From NCBI RefSeq assembly GCF_900113065.1, contig NZ_FOOA01000013.1, forward strand, positions 1 to 64,000: 64,000 bases of DNA, read 5' to 3'. The notes beneath the pieces were generated by a model. The model was not told the DNA's origin. It saw nothing but the letters and a program-made list of their open reading frames with translations, and searched no databases. Positions 43,853-53,922 of this stretch are shown here, piece by piece. The stretch comes from Aureimonas phyllosphaerae. Its GTDB lineage: Bacteria; Pseudomonadota; Alphaproteobacteria; Rhizobiales; Rhizobiaceae. Within the stretch, counting starts at the first letter, position 1. Every line of letters starts with the position of its first letter. The translations under genes were made by a program, and so were the position numbers.

Positions 43853-44566
43853 ATGGCGATCCGTTTCACGCGCGTTCTTCTGAAGGTTTCCGGCGAAGCG
43901 CTAATGGGCGGGCAGGGGTTCGGCATCGATGTCGCCGTGGCAGATCGCATCGCCGCCGACATTAAGGAAGCTCGCGACCTCGGCGTCGAGATTTCGGTCG
44001 TCATCGGCGGCGGCAACATCTTTCGCGGCGTCGCCGTCGCGTCGAAGGGCGGCGACCGGGTGACCGGCGACCACATGGGCATGCTGGCGACCGTCATCAA
44101 CGCGATGGCCCTGCGCACCTCGCTGACGAAGCTCGGTGTCGACGCGATCGTGCTGTCGGCCATCGCCATGCCGGAACTGTGCGAAAGCTTCTCGCAGCGT
44201 GCAGCCCTCGCGCATGCCAGCGCCGGGCGCGTCGTGATCTTCGCAGGCGGCACCGGTAACCCGTTCTTCACCACCGATTCCGCCGCAGCGCTGCGCGCCG
44301 CCGAGATGGGCGCGACCGCGCTCTTCAAGGGCACGCAGGTCGACGGCATCTACAGCGCCGACCCGAAGCTCGTGCCCGACGCCACCCGCTTCGACCAGCT
44401 GACCCACGACGAGGTGCTGTCGAAGGGTCTTGCTGTCATGGATGTGACGGCTGTCGCATTGGCGCGCGAGAACCATATTCCGATCGTCGTGTTCTCGCTC
44501 CACGAAAAGGGCGAGTTCGCGCGCATTCTCACCGGTGGCGGACGCTCGACCATCGTCACCGACTAA
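43853..44566 (+). CDS. pyrH: UMP kinase
   Basis: Phosphorylates UMP to UDP in pyrimidine synthesis; hexameric, GTP-regulated in the family. The 237-aa protein has [90 protein letters not shown] and the end [16 protein letters not shown], typical of the bacterial amino acid kinase-fold UMP kinases. Its position after tsf and before frr is conserved across bacteria. A hairpin without a T-run precedes it. Confidence 0.97.
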   Translation: MAIRFTRVLLKVSGEALMGGQGFGIDVAVADRIAADIKEARDLGVEISVVIGGGNIFRGVAVASKGGDRVTGDHMGMLATVINAMALRTSLTKLGVDAIVLSAIAMPELCESFSQRAALAHASAGRVVIFAGGTGNPFFTTDSAAALRAAEMGATALFKGTQVDGIYSADPKLVPDATRFDQLTHDEVLSKGLAVMDVTAVALARENHIPIVVFSLHEKGEFARILTGGGRSTIVTD

Positions 44567-44606
44567 TCCGCCCAGACAAGACGAAGACTATCAGAAAGGA
44601 ACCGCA

Positions 44607-45164
44607 ATGGCCGCTCCCGACCTCAACGAACTGAAGCGCCGCATGGATGGCGCGATCACCTCGTTCAAGGGCGATCTCGCGGGCCTTCGCACCGGCCGCG
44701 CGTCGGCGAACCTTCTGGATCCGATCGTCGTGCAAGCCTACGGCTCGTCCATGCCGCTGACGCAGGTCGCCAATGTGTCGGTCCCGGAGCCGCGCATGGT
44801 GTCCGTCTCCGTGTGGGACAAATCGATGGTCGGTGCGGTCGAACGTGCGATCCGCGAGTCCAGCCTCGGCCTCAACCCGATCACCGACGGCACCACGCTG
44901 CGCATCCCGCTGCCCGAGCTGAACGAGCAGCGTCGCAAGGAGCTGGTCAAGGTCGCGCATACCTACGGCGAGAACGCCCGCGTGGCGGCCCGTCACGTGC
45001 GTCGCGATGGTATGGACACGCTGAAGAAGTCCGAGAAGGACGGCGATACCAGCCAGGACGACAGCCGCGTCATTGCCGAAAAGATCCAGAAGATGACCGA
45101 CGAAACCATCGTCGAGATCGACAAGGCGCTTTCGGTGAAGGAAGCGGAAATCATGCAGGTCTAG
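44607..45164 (+). CDS. frr: Ribosome recycling factor
   Basis: RRF, with EF-G, splits the post-termination ribosome. The 185-aa protein is a tRNA-shaped mimic: [40 protein letters not shown], then the beta domain, then the long C-terminal helix ending [16 protein letters not shown]. The frame is open from 44535; ATG 44607, with AAAGGA upstream, gives the family start. The gene lies between pyrH and uppS, an alphaproteobacterial arrangement (no dxr between frr and uppS). Confidence 0.97.
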   Translation: MAAPDLNELKRRMDGAITSFKGDLAGLRTGRASANLLDPIVVQAYGSSMPLTQVANVSVPEPRMVSVSVWDKSMVGAVERAIRESSLGLNPITDGTTLRIPLPELNEQRRKELVKVAHTYGENARVAARHVRRDGMDTLKKSEKDGDTSQDDSRVIAEKIQKMTDETIVEIDKALSVKEAEIMQV

Positions 45165-45208
45165 GCTGTCCGGATTCGGCGGCGGCGGATTCAGGACAGG
45201 CGGAGACG

Positions 45209-45937
45209 ATGGCTGATCAGGTGCGGCATCCCAGGCATGTCGCCATCATCATGGACGGTAATGGCCGCTGGGCGAAGGCTCGCGGCCTGCCGCGAACCAT
45301 GGGACACAGGCGCGGCGTGGAAGCCGTCCGCCAAGCCGTCCGCACGGCCCGCGAGCTGGGCATCGAGTATCTGACCCTGTTCGCCTTCTCTTCGGAGAAC
45401 TGGAAGCGACCGCAGGAAGAGGTGGGCGAGATTCTGCGCCTCCTCAAGTTCTTCATCCGCCGCGACCTCGCCGAGCTTCACCGCGAAGGCGTGCGCGTGC
45501 GCGTCATCGGCGAGCGGGACAACCTGCCGCCCGACGTGCGAGGACTCCTCGAGGAAGCCGAGGAACTGACGGTCGGCAATGACCGCAACACGCTGCTCGT
45601 CGCCTTCAACTACGGCGCGCGGGACGAAATCGCCCGCGCCATGCGCCGTATCGCCAAGAAGCTCGTCGCCGGCGAGACGACGGTCGAAGCGGTGACGCCC
45701 GAGCTTCTGGATGCGCATCTCGATACGGCCGGAATCCCCGACCCCGACCTCATCATCCGCACGAGCGGCGAACTGCGCCTGTCGAACTTTCTGCTCTGGC
45801 AGGCGGCCTATTCCGAGTTCGCGTTCCTGCCCTGCTACTGGCCGGATTTCGACGAGGCGATCTTCTCGGAGACCGTGCGCGAATATTCCTTGAGGGATCG
45901 CCGCTTCGGCGGCCTCTCGCAAGAGATCGCGTCCTGA
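45209..45937 (+). CDS. uppS: Undecaprenyl pyrophosphate synthase (isoprenyl transferase)
   Basis: Cis-prenyltransferase that makes the C55 lipid carrier for peptidoglycan. The 242-aa protein has [18 protein letters not shown] (catalytic Asp16), [46 protein letters not shown] and [13 protein letters not shown], the family signatures. The frame is open from 44813; ATG 45209 with CGGAG upstream is chosen. The gene is between frr and cdsA. It needs farnesyl-PP, and the MEP-pathway dxr often found nearby is missing from this window. Confidence 0.95.
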   Translation: MADQVRHPRHVAIIMDGNGRWAKARGLPRTMGHRRGVEAVRQAVRTARELGIEYLTLFAFSSENWKRPQEEVGEILRLLKFFIRRDLAELHREGVRVRVIGERDNLPPDVRGLLEEAEELTVGNDRNTLLVAFNYGARDEIARAMRRIAKKLVAGETTVEAVTPELLDAHLDTAGIPDPDLIIRTSGELRLSNFLLWQAAYSEFAFLPCYWPDFDEAIFSETVREYSLRDRRFGGLSQEIAS

Positions 45938-45941
45938 CGCG

Positions 45942-46793
45942 ATGGGATTGGGCCTCGGACGACTCGTCGCCAACGCGACCTGGACCGACCTCAAATCTCG
46001 GCTGATCTCCGCGCTGATCCTCGGCATCGCGATCCTGCTTCTGACCTTCGCCGGTGGCGCGGCGTTCCGGATCCTGTGCGTCGCGACCTGCATCATCGTC
46101 TTCGACGAATGGATGCGGATGACGCGCGGCAAGCGCGCCGGCGACATCTACCTCTTCGCGCGCCGCGCGCTGTTCGTCAGTCTGGTCGCGTTCTTCTTCG
46201 GTTTCCATGCCATCGCCGTCGGGATCGTGGTCCTCTCGATCGGGTTCATCGCGCTGGTCGACCGGGGCGAGCGAAAGGCCGACTGGGTGATGACGGGCCT
46301 CGGCTACGCGGCCCTCGCCGGACTGGCGCCCGGGCTGCTGCGCGACGATGGCGCCGAGGGGCTCGCGGTTCTCGGCCTGATCATCTGCGTCGTCTGGGCG
46401 ACCGACGTCTTCGCCTACTTCACCGGCCGCATGGTCGGCGGCCCGAAGCTGCTGCCGATGGTGTCCCCGAAGAAGACGATCTCCGGCGCTCTCGGCGGCC
46501 TTGCGGCCGGCGTCGGGTTCGGCGCCCTCTATTCGTACTGGCTGGTCGGATCGGTCGGCGTGTTGGTCATCGTGCTCAGCATCATCCTTTCGGTCGTCGG
46601 GCAGGCGGGGGATCTCTACGAGTCCTGGGTCAAGCGCCGTTTCGGCGTCAAGGACTCCGGCCGTCTGATTCCCGGTCACGGCGGCCTGATGGACCGGATC
46701 GACGCGCTCATCTTCGCGGCGGGTGCCGCCTGGGTGTTCGGGATGCTGGTCGCGGGCGCAGAACATCCCGCAAGAGCCATATTCCGTCTCTAG
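45942..46793 (+). CDS. cdsA: Phosphatidate cytidylyltransferase (CDP-diglyceride synthase)
   Basis: Makes CDP-diacylglycerol from phosphatidate and CTP in the inner membrane, the branch point for phospholipids. The 283-aa protein has about seven hydrophobic segments and the CDP-diglyceride synthetase signature in GDLYESWVKRRFGVKDSGRLIPGHGGLMDRIDALIFA. It starts four bases after uppS. The following 151 bases before rseP hold no gene; in several relatives dxr lies here. Confidence 0.96.
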   Translation: MGLGLGRLVANATWTDLKSRLISALILGIAILLLTFAGGAAFRILCVATCIIVFDEWMRMTRGKRAGDIYLFARRALFVSLVAFFFGFHAIAVGIVVLSIGFIALVDRGERKADWVMTGLGYAALAGLAPGLLRDDGAEGLAVLGLIICVVWATDVFAYFTGRMVGGPKLLPMVSPKKTISGALGGLAAGVGFGALYSYWLVGSVGVLVIVLSIILSVVGQAGDLYESWVKRRFGVKDSGRLIPGHGGLMDRIDALIFAAGAAWVFGMLVAGAEHPARAIFRL

Positions 46794-46944
46794 ATCCATC
46801 GTGATCCCGCAAGGCATGGCGTTGCCCGCAGATGCGGTGATACGGACAGTTGCGTGCATTCCGGTGAGCCGACGTCAATTCGGCGCGTGCAGCATGCGGA
46901 TTTCCCCGACGAGGCGCATCCGGTCGCCCCGGGAACGACGTTAG
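46794..46944. other. Gene-free gap where dxr is found in relatives
   Basis: No open frame with a plausible start is seen between cdsA and rseP. I know from other alphaproteobacteria (for example Agrobacterium) that dxr is often at this position, while Brucella lacks dxr and uses the DRL enzyme. No recognisable dxr remnant is seen. Confidence 0.55.
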
Positions 46945-46953
46945 GTGAATGGA

Positions 46954-48093
46954 ATGGGCCTCGAAGGCTGGTGGACGACGATCTGGGACACGGCGCTGAT
47001 CCGGATCGTCCCCTTCCTGTTCGTGCTGACCGTGATCGTCTTCTTCCATGAACTCGGCCACTATCTCGTGGGCCGCTGGTCGGGCATCCGCATCCTTGCG
47101 TTCTCCGTCGGCTTCGGCCCGGAGATCGTCGGCTTCAACGACCGGCGCGGCACCCGCTGGAAACTCTGCGCCATCCCGCTCGGCGGCTACGTCAAGTTCT
47201 TCGGCGACGAGAATGCCGCCAGCGTTCCCGACCATGCAGCGCTTGGCCGGATGAGCGAGGAGGAGCGGGGCGGGGCATTTCATACCGCCAGCGTCGGACG
47301 GCGGGCCGCGACCGTTGCCGCCGGGCCGATCGCAAACTTCATTTTGGCGATCGCGATCTTCGCGCTCACGGCATTCTCCACAGGTATCGTCGTGGGTGAT
47401 CCGGTGGTGTCCGAAGTGCGGCCGGGCTCCCCAGCGCAATCCGCAGGCCTTCAGCCGGGCGATCGCATCGTAAGCGCGGACGGTGAGGCGATCGAGTATT
47501 TCGGCGACCTCCAGCGCTATGTTTCGACACGAGCCGGCGTGCCCGTGCAGCTCGGAATCGACCGCGCCGGACAGGTGATCGCGCTGACCGTGACACCTCA
47601 GGAACAGGCGCAGACGGACGGCTTCGGCAACGAGTTCAAGACGGCCGTCATCGGCGTCGTCGCCAATGCCGAGCAAAGCGGCTTCCGCACCAGGGAACTC
47701 GGGCCGATCGAAGCGTTGCGCTATGGCGTTTCGCAGACCTGGTTCGTCACCGAACAGACCGTCTCGTTCATCGGTGGCATCTTCAAGGGTTCGCAGTCGA
47801 GCGACCAGATCGGTGGACCGATCCGCATCGCGCAGGTCTCCAGCCAGGTCGCGACGCTCGGCGTCGCCCCGCTCCTCAACCTCGCGGCGCTCCTCTCGGT
47901 GTCGATCGGCCTTCTGAACCTCCTGCCGATCCCGATGCTCGACGGGGGCCATCTCATGTTCTACGCGGCTGAAGCCGTACGCGGGAGACCGCTCAGCGAG
48001 CGTGTTCAGGAGTTCGGCTTCAGGATAGGCCTCGCGCTGGTGCTGATGCTTATGGTATTCGCATTCTGGAACGACCTATCCAGCCTCGGCTGA
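46954..48093 (+). CDS. rseP: Site-2 metalloprotease RseP
   Basis: Intramembrane zinc protease that cleaves anti-sigma factors and signal peptide remnants. From 46954 the 379-aa protein has HELGH at residues 32-36 in FFHELGHYLVGRWSGIRI, a PDZ domain (about 130-200, SAGLQPGDRIVSADGEAIEY) and the second active-site motif LDGGHLMF near residue 330. Only one PDZ domain is seen, where E. coli has two. AGGTGA (46943-46948) is five bases before ATG 46954; GTG 46945 is an alternative. bamA follows after about 200 bases. Confidence 0.95.
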   Translation: MGLEGWWTTIWDTALIRIVPFLFVLTVIVFFHELGHYLVGRWSGIRILAFSVGFGPEIVGFNDRRGTRWKLCAIPLGGYVKFFGDENAASVPDHAALGRMSEEERGGAFHTASVGRRAATVAAGPIANFILAIAIFALTAFSTGIVVGDPVVSEVRPGSPAQSAGLQPGDRIVSADGEAIEYFGDLQRYVSTRAGVPVQLGIDRAGQVIALTVTPQEQAQTDGFGNEFKTAVIGVVANAEQSGFRTRELGPIEALRYGVSQTWFVTEQTVSFIGGIFKGSQSSDQIGGPIRIAQVSSQVATLGVAPLLNLAALLSVSIGLLNLLPIPMLDGGHLMFYAAEAVRGRPLSERVQEFGFRIGLALVLMLMVFAFWNDLSSLG

Positions 48094-48294
48094 GGTCGAT
48101 TTGGGGACATTCGAGGGGGTTTGCGGTTCGTTAACCATAACGGTGGCCGGCGTGGCGACCGTGCAACGGTTTTGTGATTCCTAAACGGAATCCGTCCAGT
48201 TTGGTTGAACGGCTCCGTAAAGCCGATAGAAACGCACGGGCATGCCGAGTCTCGCACTCGTGCCATCGGCGGAATGAGAAAAGGTAGTAGCCCT

Positions 48295-50712
48295 ATGCAG
48301 GCTGGATCGAAGCTTTTGAACGCCCTGTCGGCGGCGGCTCTTTCGTCCACGGTTCTGGCAGCTTCGGTCATCACCCTTGAGCTGGGGACCATGTCCCAAG
48401 CTTTCGCCGCCGTGGTCAACCGGATCGAGGTGCGCGGCAATCAGCGCGTGGATGCCGAGACCGTGCGCAACGTCGCGCAGATCCGGGCAGGCCAGAACGT
48501 CTCGGACGCCGACGTCGACGCCGCCGTGACGCGCCTCTTCGGCACAGGCCTTTTCTCGGATGTTCGCGCTCGCCAGTCCGGCGGCTCCCTGATCATCGAG
48601 GTCGACGAGAACCAGATCGTCGGCGAGGTGATCTTCCAGGGCAACAACAAGATCAAGAACGAGCAGCTGGCCGCGACGGTCCAGACCGCGACTCGCGAGC
48701 CGTACAACGCCTCCACGGCCCAGGCCGACGTCGAGGCGATCCGCGCTGCTTACACCCGCATCGGACGTTCCGACGCGGTCGTCTCGGTTCGCACGGTTCC
48801 GGCCGAGGGCAATCGCGTCAACGTCGTCTACGACATCCAGGAAGGCGACCGCACCCGCGTCGAGAGCATCAACTTCGTCGGCAACAACGCTTTCGGCGAC
48901 GGCCGGCTGAAGGAAGTGATCTCGCTGCGCGAGTCGGGCATCTTCAGCTTCCTGCAGCGCAACGACATCTACGACGAGGACCGCCTGCGCGCCGACGAGG
49001 AGGCGCTGCGTCGCTTCTACTTCAATCGCGGCTATGCGGACTTCCGCATCGTGTCGTCTGTCGCCGAACTCGACGCCGCGAAGAACCAGTACTTCGTCAC
49101 CATTACGGTGGATGAGGGCGAGCGCTACGCCTACGGCAACATCAACATCGATTCGACCGTTCCCGGCATCGATGGCGAGACGCTCCGTGGCGAGCTGAAG
49201 ACCAAGACCGGCGATGTCTATAGCGCCGAGCAGATCGAGGAGTCGCTTGTCTCCTTGACCAACGCCGTCGCGAACCGGGGCTACGCGTTCGCGCAGGTCA
49301 CCCCGCGCGGCGATCGCGACTTCGCCAACAACACGATCTCGATCGACTACGTCATCGACCAGGGTCCGCGCGCCTATGTCGAGCGCATCGAGGTGCGCGG
49401 CAACACGAAGACCCGTGACTACGTTATCCGTCGCGAGTTCGACGTGTCGGAAGGCGACGCCTTCAATCAGGTTCTCGTGCAGCGCGCCAAGAAGCGCCTC
49501 GAGGGCCTGCGCTTCTTCAAGACCGTCAACGTCTCGACCGCACCCGGCAGCCAGCCCGACCGTGTCGTCGTGATCGTTCAGGTCGACGAGCAGTCGACGG
49601 GCGAGTTCTCGGTGGGCGGCGGCTACACGACCGGCGGCGAGAACGCCGGTCCGGTGGCCGAAGTCAGCATCACCGAGCGCAACTTCCTCGGTCGCGGCCA
49701 GTTCGTGAAGGTTTCGGCCGGTTTCGGCGAGGAGACGCGCAGCTACAACCTGTCGTTCACCGAGCCCTATTTCCTCGGTCGCCGCCTCGCGGCCGGCTTT
49801 GATATCTACCGCACCGAAAACTCGTCCTCGACGGCCTACGACATCACGCGCACGGGCGGTTCGCTGCGTCTCGCGGCACCGATCACCGAGGATCTCACGG
49901 CGCAGATCGCCTACAACTACAAGGAAGAGACGTTCGGCGACAAGCAGGGCATCGCTCTGCGCGACGCGAACGGTTTCCCGCTCGTGATCAACGGGGTCCA
50001 GCAGTTCTCGACCTGCGCCAACTCTGTCGTCGCACCGCTCTACACGCTGTCGCCGATCATCAACCAGGCGATTTGCGATAGCCCGTACACCACCTCGTCG
50101 ATCTCCTACGCGTTGACCTACAACACGCTCGACAATCAGCAGGACCCGCGTGACGGTCTGTTCGCGCAGGTCGGTCAGGAAGTCGCCGGTCTCGGTGGCG
50201 ATGCGCAGTTCATCCGCACCACGGCGCGGGCGTCCTGGTTCAGCCTTCTATCGGAAGAGTACGACGTGATCGGTCAGCTGAGCGGTGGCGGCGGCAACGT
50301 CGCGTCGCTCGGGGATGATCTGCGTGTGTTCGATAACTTCTTCAAGGGGCAGGACATCGTCCGCGGCTTCAAGTATCAGGGCCTCGGCCCGCGCCAGAAC
50401 GGCGTGGCGATTGGCGGCACGAACTACGTGAATGCCTCGGCGGAAGCGACCTTCCCGCTCCCGCTGGTCTCGCGCGATTTCGGCTTCCGCGGTGCGGCCT
50501 TCGCGGATGCCGGTTCGCTCTGGGGCGTCGACAACGTCGAAAACCAGTTCGGCATCCAGGGCGACGACTTCGCTCTGCGCGCCTCCGCCGGTGTCGGCCT
50601 CATCTGGGCGTCGCCGTTCGGACCGCTGCGCGTCAACTACGCCGTGCCGTTGGCGAAGGAAGATTACGACCGCACGCAGGAGTTCTCGTTCGGCTTCTCG
50701 TCGCGCTTCTGA
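48295..50712 (+). CDS. bamA: Outer membrane protein assembly factor BamA
   Basis: Essential outer membrane barrel that folds other outer membrane proteins. The 805-aa protein has a signal peptide (to AQAFA-like site near residue 38), five POTRA domains (about 40-440), and a C-terminal 16-strand barrel with the conserved [13 protein letters not shown] lock motif in the L6 loop region and a terminal aromatic F (FGFSSRF). ATG 48295 is chosen; ATG 48274 would add seven residues. It follows rseP and precedes lpxD, which matches the conserved alphaproteobacterial envelope cluster. Confidence 0.96.
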   Translation: MQAGSKLLNALSAAALSSTVLAASVITLELGTMSQAFAAVVNRIEVRGNQRVDAETVRNVAQIRAGQNVSDADVDAAVTRLFGTGLFSDVRARQSGGSLIIEVDENQIVGEVIFQGNNKIKNEQLAATVQTATREPYNASTAQADVEAIRAAYTRIGRSDAVVSVRTVPAEGNRVNVVYDIQEGDRTRVESINFVGNNAFGDGRLKEVISLRESGIFSFLQRNDIYDEDRLRADEEALRRFYFNRGYADFRIVSSVAELDAAKNQYFVTITVDEGERYAYGNINIDSTVPGIDGETLRGELKTKTGDVYSAEQIEESLVSLTNAVANRGYAFAQVTPRGDRDFANNTISIDYVIDQGPRAYVERIEVRGNTKTRDYVIRREFDVSEGDAFNQVLVQRAKKRLEGLRFFKTVNVSTAPGSQPDRVVVIVQVDEQSTGEFSVGGGYTTGGENAGPVAEVSITERNFLGRGQFVKVSAGFGEETRSYNLSFTEPYFLGRRLAAGFDIYRTENSSSTAYDITRTGGSLRLAAPITEDLTAQIAYNYKEETFGDKQGIALRDANGFPLVINGVQQFSTCANSVVAPLYTLSPIINQAICDSPYTTSSISYALTYNTLDNQQDPRDGLFAQVGQEVAGLGGDAQFIRTTARASWFSLLSEEYDVIGQLSGGGGNVASLGDDLRVFDNFFKGQDIVRGFKYQGLGPRQNGVAIGGTNYVNASAEATFPLPLVSRDFGFRGAAFADAGSLWGVDNVENQFGIQGDDFALRASAGVGLIWASPFGPLRVNYAVPLAKEDYDRTQEFSFGFSSRF

Positions 50713-50731
50713 GCGGCGAGACAAGGCTCGG

Positions 50732-51799
50732 ATGGCCCATTCCTTTTTCAAGCTCGGCAAGGGTCTGACCCTTGCCGAGCTTTGTTCCGTCTGCGGCGCG
50801 TCCGTGGAGCCGCAGTTCGCAGACCGCACGGTCAACGGCATCGCGTCGCTCGACCAGGCCGGCCCGGACGACGTCAGCTTCTTCGATACCCTTCGCTACG
50901 AGGCGGCCCTTCGGTCGACGCGAGCGAGCGCTGTGATCACGGCGCCTCGCTTTGCCGCGCTGGTGCCGGAGGGCGTGGTCGCGATCCTTGCCAAGAGGCC
51001 GGTCATCGCGTTCGCGCAAGTGGGCCGTGAGCTCTATCCTAATGCCATGAGGCCGCGATCGAGCTTCGAGGCCGGCTCGGTTTCCGATCAGGCGAGCGTG
51101 CATCCGTCAGCGCGTCTCGAGGCTGGCGTGACGGTCGAACCGTTCGCGGTCATCGGTCCTGATGTGGCGATTGGAGCGGGCACGGTTGTTTCGAGCGGTG
51201 CGGTCATCGCGGCCGGATGCCAGATCGGCCGCGATTGCAGCATCGGAAGCCACGTCAGCATCCAGCATGCGTTGATCGGCAACCATGTGATCCTTCATCC
51301 GGGCGTGCGCGTCGGGCAGGATGGTTTTGGCTACGTGCCGGGGCCTCAAGGCCTGATGAAGCAGGTCCAGGTGGGGCGCGTGATCCTGCAGGATCACGTC
51401 GAAGTGGGTGCCAACACCACGATCGATCGTGGCGCGGTTCGTGATACGGTCGTGGGCGAGGGCACGAAGATCGACAATCTCGTGCAGGTCGCGCACAACG
51501 TGGTGATCGGCCGTCATTGCGTAATCGTCGGCCAGGTCGGCATCGCGGGCAGCGTGACGATCGGCAACGGGGTTTCGATCGGCGGGCAGACGGGTTTCAA
51601 CGGTCACGTGACCGTGGGAGACGGCGCGCAAATCGCTGGCGTCAGCGTCGTGGCGTCGGATGTTCCGGCCGGCGCGCGTTGGGGCGGAGTGCCGGCTCGG
51701 CCGGTGAAGGATTGGTTGCGGCACATGGCATCCCTGCGAGGGTCGCCAAGGGAAAAGCAGAAGACGGCGGGTGGGGATGACGGAAACGACGACGCTTGA
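50732..51799 (+). CDS. lpxD: UDP-3-O-(3-hydroxymyristoyl)glucosamine N-acyltransferase
   Basis: Third step of lipid A synthesis. The 355-aa protein has an N-terminal uridine-binding domain (to about residue 100: [24 protein letters not shown]) and a left-handed parallel beta-helix of hexapeptide repeats, with the catalytic His in [27 protein letters not shown]. Length fits. Its 3' end overlaps the fabZ start by more than 20 bases. It is the first of the lpxD-fabZ-lpxA-lpxI-lpxB run. Confidence 0.96.
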   Translation: MAHSFFKLGKGLTLAELCSVCGASVEPQFADRTVNGIASLDQAGPDDVSFFDTLRYEAALRSTRASAVITAPRFAALVPEGVVAILAKRPVIAFAQVGRELYPNAMRPRSSFEAGSVSDQASVHPSARLEAGVTVEPFAVIGPDVAIGAGTVVSSGAVIAAGCQIGRDCSIGSHVSIQHALIGNHVILHPGVRVGQDGFGYVPGPQGLMKQVQVGRVILQDHVEVGANTTIDRGAVRDTVVGEGTKIDNLVQVAHNVVIGRHCVIVGQVGIAGSVTIGNGVSIGGQTGFNGHVTVGDGAQIAGVSVVASDVPAGARWGGVPARPVKDWLRHMASLRGSPREKQKTAGGDDGNDDA

Positions 51800-52241
51800 A
51801 AGCCTGGATATCCTCGGGATCCTGAAGCTTCTTCCGCATCGCTATCCTTTTCTGCTGGTCGACCGGATCGTCGATATCGACGGCGATCGCAGTGCGCGTG
51901 GGCTGAAGAACGTCACGGCGAACGAGCCGCATTTTCAGGGGCATTTTCCGGATTATCCGGTCATGCCGGGCGTCCTGATCATCGAAGGCATGGCGCAGAC
52001 CGCGGGCGCGATCTGCCAGAAGGCGACAGGCGGCGACGCGAATTCGATCGTCTACTTCATGACGATCGACGGCGCGAAATTCCGTAAGCCCGTCGTACCG
52101 GGTGATCTGCTCGAGTACCACGTGACCCAGACGAAGAAGCGCGGCAACATCTGGAAGTTCGACTGCGCTGGCATCGTCGGCGGTTCGAAGGTCGCGGAAG
52201 CGTCGATCAGCGCGATGCTCGTGCCCGGCGACGCAAAGTGA
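51777..52241 (+). CDS. fabZ: 3-hydroxyacyl-[ACP] dehydratase FabZ
   Basis: Dehydrates 3-hydroxyacyl-ACP in fatty acid elongation and shares substrates with lipid A enzymes. The 154-aa protein has the hot-dog fold motif [13 protein letters not shown], and [27 protein letters not shown] with the catalytic His and Glu. Starts GTG 51771 and ATG 51777 are both possible; 51777 is preferred because the GGGTGGGG just upstream can serve as the ribosome binding site. It overlaps lpxD by 23 bases and lpxA by four (GTGA), indicating tight coupling. Confidence 0.96.
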   Translation: MTETTTLESLDILGILKLLPHRYPFLLVDRIVDIDGDRSARGLKNVTANEPHFQGHFPDYPVMPGVLIIEGMAQTAGAICQKATGGDANSIVYFMTIDGAKFRKPVVPGDLLEYHVTQTKKRGNIWKFDCAGIVGGSKVAEASISAMLVPGDAK

Positions 52242-53047
52242 GCAGCACGTCCACGATTCATCCGTCCTCGATCATCGAGGACGGCGCACAGATCGGCGAC
52301 GGATGCGAGATCGGCCCGTTCTGCGTCATCGGGCCGAACGTCGTACTCGGAGCTGGCGCTCGTCTGAAGTCGCATGTCGTCCTGGCGGGAAACACGACGA
52401 TCGGCGAGGGTGCGCGGATCCATCCATTCGCATCCATCGGAAACGAGCCTCAGCACCTCAAGTATATGGGTGAGGACACGCGACTGGTGATCGGCAGGAA
52501 CTGTCTGATCCGTGAGCATGTCACGATGAATCCCGGAACGATCCAGGGCCTGTCCGAGACGAAGGTCGGAGACAATTGCGCTTTCTTCACCGGCGCTCAT
52601 GTCGCGCATGACTGCGTGATCGGCAACAACGTCACGCTGATCAACAACGTCATGCTGGCTGGTCACTGCGTCGTGGGCGACTTTGCGACGATCGCGGGCG
52701 GGTCCGGCATCCACCAGTTCACCCGCATCGGGCACCATGCCTATGTGGGCGGTCTCGCCGCCGTGGAAGGCGACGTCATCCCCTTTGGAATGGTGCTCGG
52801 CAACCGTGCCTATCTCAGCGGTCTCAATGTGATCGGCATGAAGCGCGCCGGGTTCAACCGCGACGCGATCCGCAATGTCCGGAAGGCTTACCGGATGTTG
52901 TTCTCGGACGATCTGACGTTCCGGGAAAATCTCGACGAGGTCGAGTCGGAATATCCCAACGATCCGCTGGTGCAGGACCTCCTTGGTTTCATCCGCGCGG
53001 GGGGCGACCGCGCCATCTGCTTCCCCCGTAGCGTTCGACCGAACTGA
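52238..53047 (+). CDS. lpxA: UDP-N-acetylglucosamine acyltransferase
   Basis: First step of lipid A synthesis. The 269-aa protein begins (GTG) [20 protein letters not shown] and has a left-handed beta-helix with hexapeptide repeats and the catalytic [24 protein letters not shown] (His in HVAHD), plus [12 protein letters not shown]. The C-terminal helical part begins [18 protein letters not shown]. It starts with GTG 52238, overlapping the fabZ stop in GTGA. lpxI starts five bases after its stop. Confidence 0.96.
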   Translation: MSSTSTIHPSSIIEDGAQIGDGCEIGPFCVIGPNVVLGAGARLKSHVVLAGNTTIGEGARIHPFASIGNEPQHLKYMGEDTRLVIGRNCLIREHVTMNPGTIQGLSETKVGDNCAFFTGAHVAHDCVIGNNVTLINNVMLAGHCVVGDFATIAGGSGIHQFTRIGHHAYVGGLAAVEGDVIPFGMVLGNRAYLSGLNVIGMKRAGFNRDAIRNVRKAYRMLFSDDLTFRENLDEVESEYPNDPLVQDLLGFIRAGGDRAICFPRSVRPN

Positions 53048-53052
53048 ACCCA

Positions 53053-53922
53053 ATGGGAACGGGGCCGACCGAAACGCGGCTCGGGATCATCGCCGCCGGC
53101 GGTGTCCTGCCCCGGCTGGTCGCCGAGGCAGCGCGCGATGCGGGGCTGACACCGGTCATCATCGCGATCGCCGACGGCCTGAGACAGGAATGGCCCGGCT
53201 ACTGCGTTGTCCGGTTACCCTGGTCGAAGACCGGCGACGTTTTCAGTCGGTTGTCGGAACACGGGGTCAGCCGCGTCGTATTCTGCGGCACGATCTCCGT
53301 CCGGCCGGACTATCGCTCGATGATCCCGAGTCTTCGGACGCTGAGGTTGATGCCGGAGTTGCTGCGCATGGTGCGCGGCGGCGACGACAGCCTGCTGCGA
53401 GCCGTCGCCGGCCTCTTCGAGCGCCGAGGGTTCGAGGTCGTCTCGGTCCATTCGATACTCCGCAACGTCCTGACGCCCTTGGGAACGCTGACACTGCAGA
53501 CGCCGGACAAATCCGACCGGCTGGCTCTCCAGCGTGCGTCCGCGGCGGCAACGGAGATCGGACGCCTCGATATCGGGCAGGCGGTCGTCGCTTCGCCCGA
53601 TCGCATCATTGCGGTCGAGGGGATCGAAGGGACGCGCGCCATGCTGGAGCGGGTCGGCGAGTTGCGCGCGAACGGGCGGATCGGACGAGGGGAGCCCTGC
53701 GTCCTCTTCAAGGCCTTCAAGCCTCAACAAGACGAGCGCTTCGATCTTCCGAGCATCGGGACCGAGACGATCGAGCAGGCTCGCGCCGCCGGGCTGCGCG
53801 GCATCGGTCTGACGCCTGGCCGTTCCCTGATCCTCGAAGTGGGACGGGTCGTGGACGCCGCCGATGCCAAAGGTCTCTTTGTGACCGGGGCATCAGCCGA
53901 GGAGGAGGGCGGGGCGACATGA
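53053..53922 (+). CDS. lpxI: UDP-2,3-diacylglucosamine pyrophosphatase LpxI
   Basis: Alphaproteobacterial replacement for LpxH, cleaving UDP-2,3-diacylglucosamine to lipid X. The 289-aa protein opens TRLGIIAAGGVLPRLVAEAARDAG and has the LpxI C-terminal domain with DIGQAVVASPDRIIAVEGIEGTRAMLERVGEL and VLFKAFKPQQDERFDLPSIGTETIEQARAAGLRG. Its stop overlaps the lpxB start in ATGA. It sits between lpxA and lpxB, the usual position of this family. Confidence 0.93.
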   Translation: MGTGPTETRLGIIAAGGVLPRLVAEAARDAGLTPVIIAIADGLRQEWPGYCVVRLPWSKTGDVFSRLSEHGVSRVVFCGTISVRPDYRSMIPSLRTLRLMPELLRMVRGGDDSLLRAVAGLFERRGFEVVSVHSILRNVLTPLGTLTLQTPDKSDRLALQRASAAATEIGRLDIGQAVVASPDRIIAVEGIEGTRAMLERVGELRANGRIGRGEPCVLFKAFKPQQDERFDLPSIGTETIEQARAAGLRGIGLTPGRSLILEVGRVVDAADAKGLFVTGASAEEEGGAT

